Shown: in pieces, positions 60,925-64,000 of the stretch | How the letters are laid out: each line of letters begins with the position of its first letter | Numbering within the stretch: the stretch's first letter is position 1 | DNA from: Streptomyces sp. NBC_00461 | Lineage (GTDB): Bacteria; Actinomycetota; Actinomycetes; Streptomycetales; Streptomycetaceae | Direction of reading: 5' to 3' | Assembly: GCF_036013935.1 (NCBI RefSeq) | Contig: NZ_CP107902.1 | Span: forward strand, 806,001-870,000 | DNA: 64,000 nt | The notes under the pieces: generated by a model | Told to the model about the DNA's origin: nothing | The model's database searches: none | The model's input: the letters and a program-made list of their open reading frames with translations, nothing else | Made by a program: the position numbers and the translations under genes

Positions 60925-61602
60925 CATGCGGCCCAGCGGCAGATCACCTCCAAGAGCAACGAAATGCCCGCCTTCCAGCCCCTGTTGGACACCATCGACC
61001 TGGAAGACACCGTGCTGACCACAGACGCCCTGTACACCCAGCACGCCCACGGCGCCTATCTCCGTACGCGCGGCGCCCACTACCTGGCCGTCGTCAAGAA
61101 GAATCATCCCGGTCTGTATGCGCAGGTCAGGAAGCTTCCGTGGGCCGAGATCCCGCTGGAGCACCGGACCCGTGACAAGGCCCACCACCGCGTGGAGATC
61201 CGCCGGCTCAAGGTCGCAGCCTTCCGCCACCTCGACTATCCCGGCGCCCGCCAGGCCATCCAAGTCGTCCGATGGCGAAGGGAATTGAGTACCGGCAAGC
61301 TCACCATCGAGCGGGTCTACGTGATCACCAGCCTGGACATCTACGACGCCACCCCGGCCCAGCTCGCCGCCTGGATCAGAGGCCACTGGGGCATCGAGAA
61401 CCTCCTGCACCACGTCCGTGACCGCACCTTCCGCGAGGACGAATCCAAGGTCCGCACCGGCCACCTGCCCCGCACCATGGCCGGCCTGCGCAACCTCGCC
61501 GTCAGCCTCTTCCGCCAGAACGGCGAGACCAACATCGCCGCCGCCCTCCGCCACACCAGCCGCGACTACCACCGCCCGCTGTCAGCCCTCGGCCTCACAT
61601 GA
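60925..61602 (+). pseudogene. ISAs1-family transposase, C-terminal half
   Basis: The frame reads '[17 protein letters not shown]', '[21 protein letters not shown]', 'VKKNHPGLY', and the end '[20 protein letters not shown]' with the last catalytic Glu. The N-terminal helix-turn-helix half is missing, so it is dead. The 60658-60924 stretch before it holds no gene I can support. No inverted repeat was seen at its edges. Confidence 0.8.
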
Positions 61603-61845
61603 TCAACCCGGACAGATCGCGATCATGCAATGCCCCTGCCAGCGGCGCACCCAAACAAGCGGGCTGGCGGCAGTCCGTGACCCGTCCGGCAAGATCTCGC
61701 ACGGCCGCCAGAAATTGGCGCGCGGACTGCTCCATAGAGGTGGAATCTGCGGATTCACCGGCGTGTCCACCCCGAAGGACTTATCTTCGCCTACGTTTCG
61801 GGTGAGGAATTGGCAGGTCCGTTACTTTCCGACCGAGGAGGGTCG

Positions 61846-62733
61846 ATGGCTGAACGCATCGTTCATCGACGCGGTTACCGAGAAGGGCTCGGCGGCGAGA
61901 TGGTTGCCGAGTTCCTGGGCACGTTCGTCTTGATTCTGCTGGGTGTCGGGTCGGTGGCTGTCGCAGTCGTCGGTCTGCCGGGATCAGGCCGGCAGGCCGT
62001 TGACTTCGGGCCCGCCAACTGGCTGATCATCTCGTGGGGCTGGGGTCTCGCCGTGGTATTCGGCGTATATGTGGCCGGTGGAATCAGCGGCGCCCACCTC
62101 AATCCCGCGGTCACCCTCGCCTTCGCGGTCCGACGTGATTTCCCATGGCGGAAGGTCCTGCCCTACTGGGTGGCGCAGGTCGTGGGCGCCTTCGTCGCCG
62201 CCGCGCTCGTCTACGCGACCTACAGGTGGGCTATCGACGCGTCCATCAAAAAATCGGGTGTCCCGCGAGATGAATCGCTGGGAACATACTCGATCTTCGC
62301 CACGTTCCCCGCCGAATATCTCGGAGATTCGTGGTGGGGTCCCTTGCTCGACCAGATCGTGGGGACTGGCATCCTGCTTCTGTTGATCTGCGCACTTATC
62401 GACACGCGCAATACGGCTCCGATGTCCAACCTCCATCCGTTCCTCATTGGCCTGGTGGTCGTCGCGATCGGCTTGACCTTCGGGACCAACGCCGGGTACG
62501 CGATCAATCCAGCACGTGACTTCGGCCCGCGATTGTTCACATACTTCGAGGGCTGGGGTTCTATCGCTCTTCCCGGCACATTTCAGTGGTTCAGCAACTA
62601 CTGGTGGATCCCCATTGTCGGCCCGTTCATCGGCGGAGTCGCCGGTGTCGGCGTGTACGACCTCCTCATCTCTCCGCTGATCAAGGCCAGGCATGGAGAG
62701 GCCGAAGAAGGTCCCGCCACCGAAGAGCCCTAG
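61846..62733 (+). CDS. glpF: MIP-family aquaglyceroporin, glycerol facilitator
   Basis: The 295-residue channel has six membrane segments and the two half-helix motifs 'SGAHLNPAVTLA' and 'AGYAINPARDFGPR'. The Asp after NPAR and the large loops are features of glycerol facilitators. ATG 61846 follows CGAGGAGGG. Glycerol kinase starts 209 bases downstream, so uptake and trapping of glycerol are coupled. No gylR-type regulator is seen in the 243-base gap upstream, which begins with a dead transposase. Confidence 0.92.
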   Translation: MAERIVHRRGYREGLGGEMVAEFLGTFVLILLGVGSVAVAVVGLPGSGRQAVDFGPANWLIISWGWGLAVVFGVYVAGGISGAHLNPAVTLAFAVRRDFPWRKVLPYWVAQVVGAFVAAALVYATYRWAIDASIKKSGVPRDESLGTYSIFATFPAEYLGDSWWGPLLDQIVGTGILLLLICALIDTRNTAPMSNLHPFLIGLVVVAIGLTFGTNAGYAINPARDFGPRLFTYFEGWGSIALPGTFQWFSNYWWIPIVGPFIGGVAGVGVYDLLISPLIKARHGEAEEGPATEEP

Positions 62734-62942
62734 AACACAGAGCAGGAACCGTCCGGCAGTGGCGGCAGCGGCCAGGTGAACGACGCTTACACACTCCGCC
62801 TCTCGGTCGCCCGGGTGGCCGTGCTCCACAGGGGCCCGTACCGGGCTTCGTTGAGGGTTCAGGACGGGCAGCAGCACGGCCTGAACCCAAAACGTCACCC
62901 CAGAGCGCAATGACAACAGGACCATGAAAAGAGGCGGCAGCG

Positions 62943-64000
62943 ATGCCCGAATTCATCGGCGCGGTGGACCAGGGGACCACCAGCACACGCTTCATGATCT
63001 TCGATCACGCAGGCAACGAGGTGGCCAAGCACCAACTCGAGCACCATCAGATCCTCCCGCAGTCCGGTTGGGTCGAGCACGACCCAGTGGAGATCTGGGA
63101 GCGCACCAACACGGTGATCCAGAACGCCCTCCGCAGCGGAGGACTGTCCGCCACCGACCTCAAAGCGATCGGCATCACCAACCAGCGCGAGACGACTGTG
63201 GTCTGGGACCCGCGCACCGGCCGCCCCTACTACAACGCCATCGTCTGGCAGGACACCCGCACCGACAGCATCGCCGCCGCCCTCGAACGCGACGGCCACG
63301 GCGAGACCATCCGCCACAAGGCAGGCCTGCCGCCTGCCACCTACTTCTCCGGCGGCAAGATCAAGTGGTTGCTGGAGAACGTGGACGGACTGCGCGAGGC
63401 CGCCGAAGCGGGGCACGCTCTCTTCGGCAACACGGACGCGTGGGTGCTGTGGAATCTCACCGGCGGCCCCAACGGGGGTGTGCACGCCACCGACGTCACC
63501 AACGCCAGCCGCACCATGCTGATGAATCTGGAGACCTTGGACTGGGACGACGAACTGCTGGGAATCTTCAACATCCCGCGCGCGATGCTGCCGGTCGTCC
63601 GCCCCTCGTCCGACCCTGAGGCGTTCGGCCAGGCCCGCACGTCACGACCGTTGAACGCCGCCGTCCCGATCACCGGTGTCCTCGGCGACCAGCAGGCGGC
63701 GACCGTCGGCCAGGTCTGCTTCGCCCCCGGCGAAGCCAAGAACACGTACGGCACCGGCAACTTCCTGGTCCTCAACACCGGTACGGAGCTGGTGCGTTCA
63801 CAGCACGGTCTGCTGACCACGGTGGCGTACCAGTTCGCGGGCAGCCCCGCCGTCTACGCTCTGGAGGGGTCCATTGCCGTCACCGGCGCGGCCGTGCAGT
63901 GGCTGCGCGACCAGCTCAAGGTGATTGGGAGCGCCGCCGAGAGTGAGCAACTGGCCCGCTCGGTTGACGACAACGGCGGTATGTACTTCGTCCCGGCCTT
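62943..64000 (+). CDS. glpK: glycerol kinase, 5' part (runs past window end)
   Basis: The open frame of 352 codons contains '[15 protein letters not shown]' for ATP, '[19 protein letters not shown]', '[13 protein letters not shown]', 'AIVWQDTRT' for glycerol, '[13 protein letters not shown]', and '[14 protein letters not shown]'. It phosphorylates glycerol to glycerol 3-phosphate. ATG 62943 has GAGGCGGC upstream. About 150 residues remain outside the window. Confidence 0.94.
   Translation, partial: MPEFIGAVDQGTTSTRFMIFDHAGNEVAKHQLEHHQILPQSGWVEHDPVEIWERTNTVIQNALRSGGLSATDLKAIGITNQRETTVVWDPRTGRPYYNAIVWQDTRTDSIAAALERDGHGETIRHKAGLPPATYFSGGKIKWLLENVDGLREAAEAGHALFGNTDAWVLWNLTGGPNGGVHATDVTNASRTMLMNLETLDWDDELLGIFNIPRAMLPVVRPSSDPEAFGQARTSRPLNAAVPITGVLGDQQAATVGQVCFAPGEAKNTYGTGNFLVLNTGTELVRSQHGLLTTVAYQFAGSPAVYALEGSIAVTGAAVQWLRDQLKVIGSAAESEQLARSVDDNGGMYFVPA

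Overview
The window is high-GC actinobacterial DNA, almost certainly from Streptomyces or a close relative. It carries an SsgA-like sporulation protein, a WhiB-type regulator, three giant LuxR-type (LAL) ATPases, an ECF41-like sigma factor and a sortase substrate with the LAXTG-type signal. No rRNA, tRNA or CRISPR array was seen. The content is accessory: metabolic paralogues, regulators, IS scars and an unusually high number of genes that have lost internal segments.

Layout. 0-7.4 kb: end of a SulP transporter, a cyclic-nucleotide-binding protein with an in-frame amber codon, a CBS-BON protein, a DosR/OsdR-like response regulator with DosR-type palindromes nearby, a phosphofructokinase with PPi-type residues, a histidine-kinase stub, a ferredoxin, a DUF2231 membrane protein and aspartate ammonia-lyase. 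7.5-20 kb: LAL regulator 1, a glucokinase / sugar permease / WhiB operon, a cupin, and LAL regulators 2 and 3. One shared palindrome (CAGTCRAAYGACYC) lies before each LAL transcription unit. 20-29 kb: an SsgA-like protein, type II NADH dehydrogenase, an ECF41-like sigma factor with a degraded C-terminal extension, an NAD(P)-binding oxidoreductase, and a four-gene translationally coupled operon (patatin phospholipase, glycosyltransferase, membrane protein, serine hydrolase). Six promoters of the form (T/C)GTCACA-N16-(G/T)GTC serve the cupin, ndh, the sigma gene, the oxidoreductase and the patatin operon. I read this as an ECF41 regulon, and it is the most interesting system here.

29-33.6 kb: an operon of flavin reductase, LLM monooxygenase, an ABC exporter with its middle deleted, and an aldo/keto reductase. 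34-40 kb: secreted and stand-alone enzymes mixed with remnants (ROK, HxlR, SDR, pirin). 40-47 kb: an IS graveyard. Two complementary halves of one IS5-type element flank a 3.7 kb cargo in circularly permuted order. 47-64 kb: a central-metabolism island (two universal stress proteins, aconitase, GAPDH, CBS protein, broken pyruvate dehydrogenase genes, GH65 phosphorylase, ferredoxin-reductase-like flavoprotein, transaldolase, aquaglyceroporin and glycerol kinase, the last cut by the window end).

Together the 0-5 kb and 47-61 kb parts resemble the hypoxia/dormancy islands of streptomycetes (response regulator, CBS and Usp proteins, alternative glycolytic enzymes), but with key genes (kinase, E1-beta, E2) broken.
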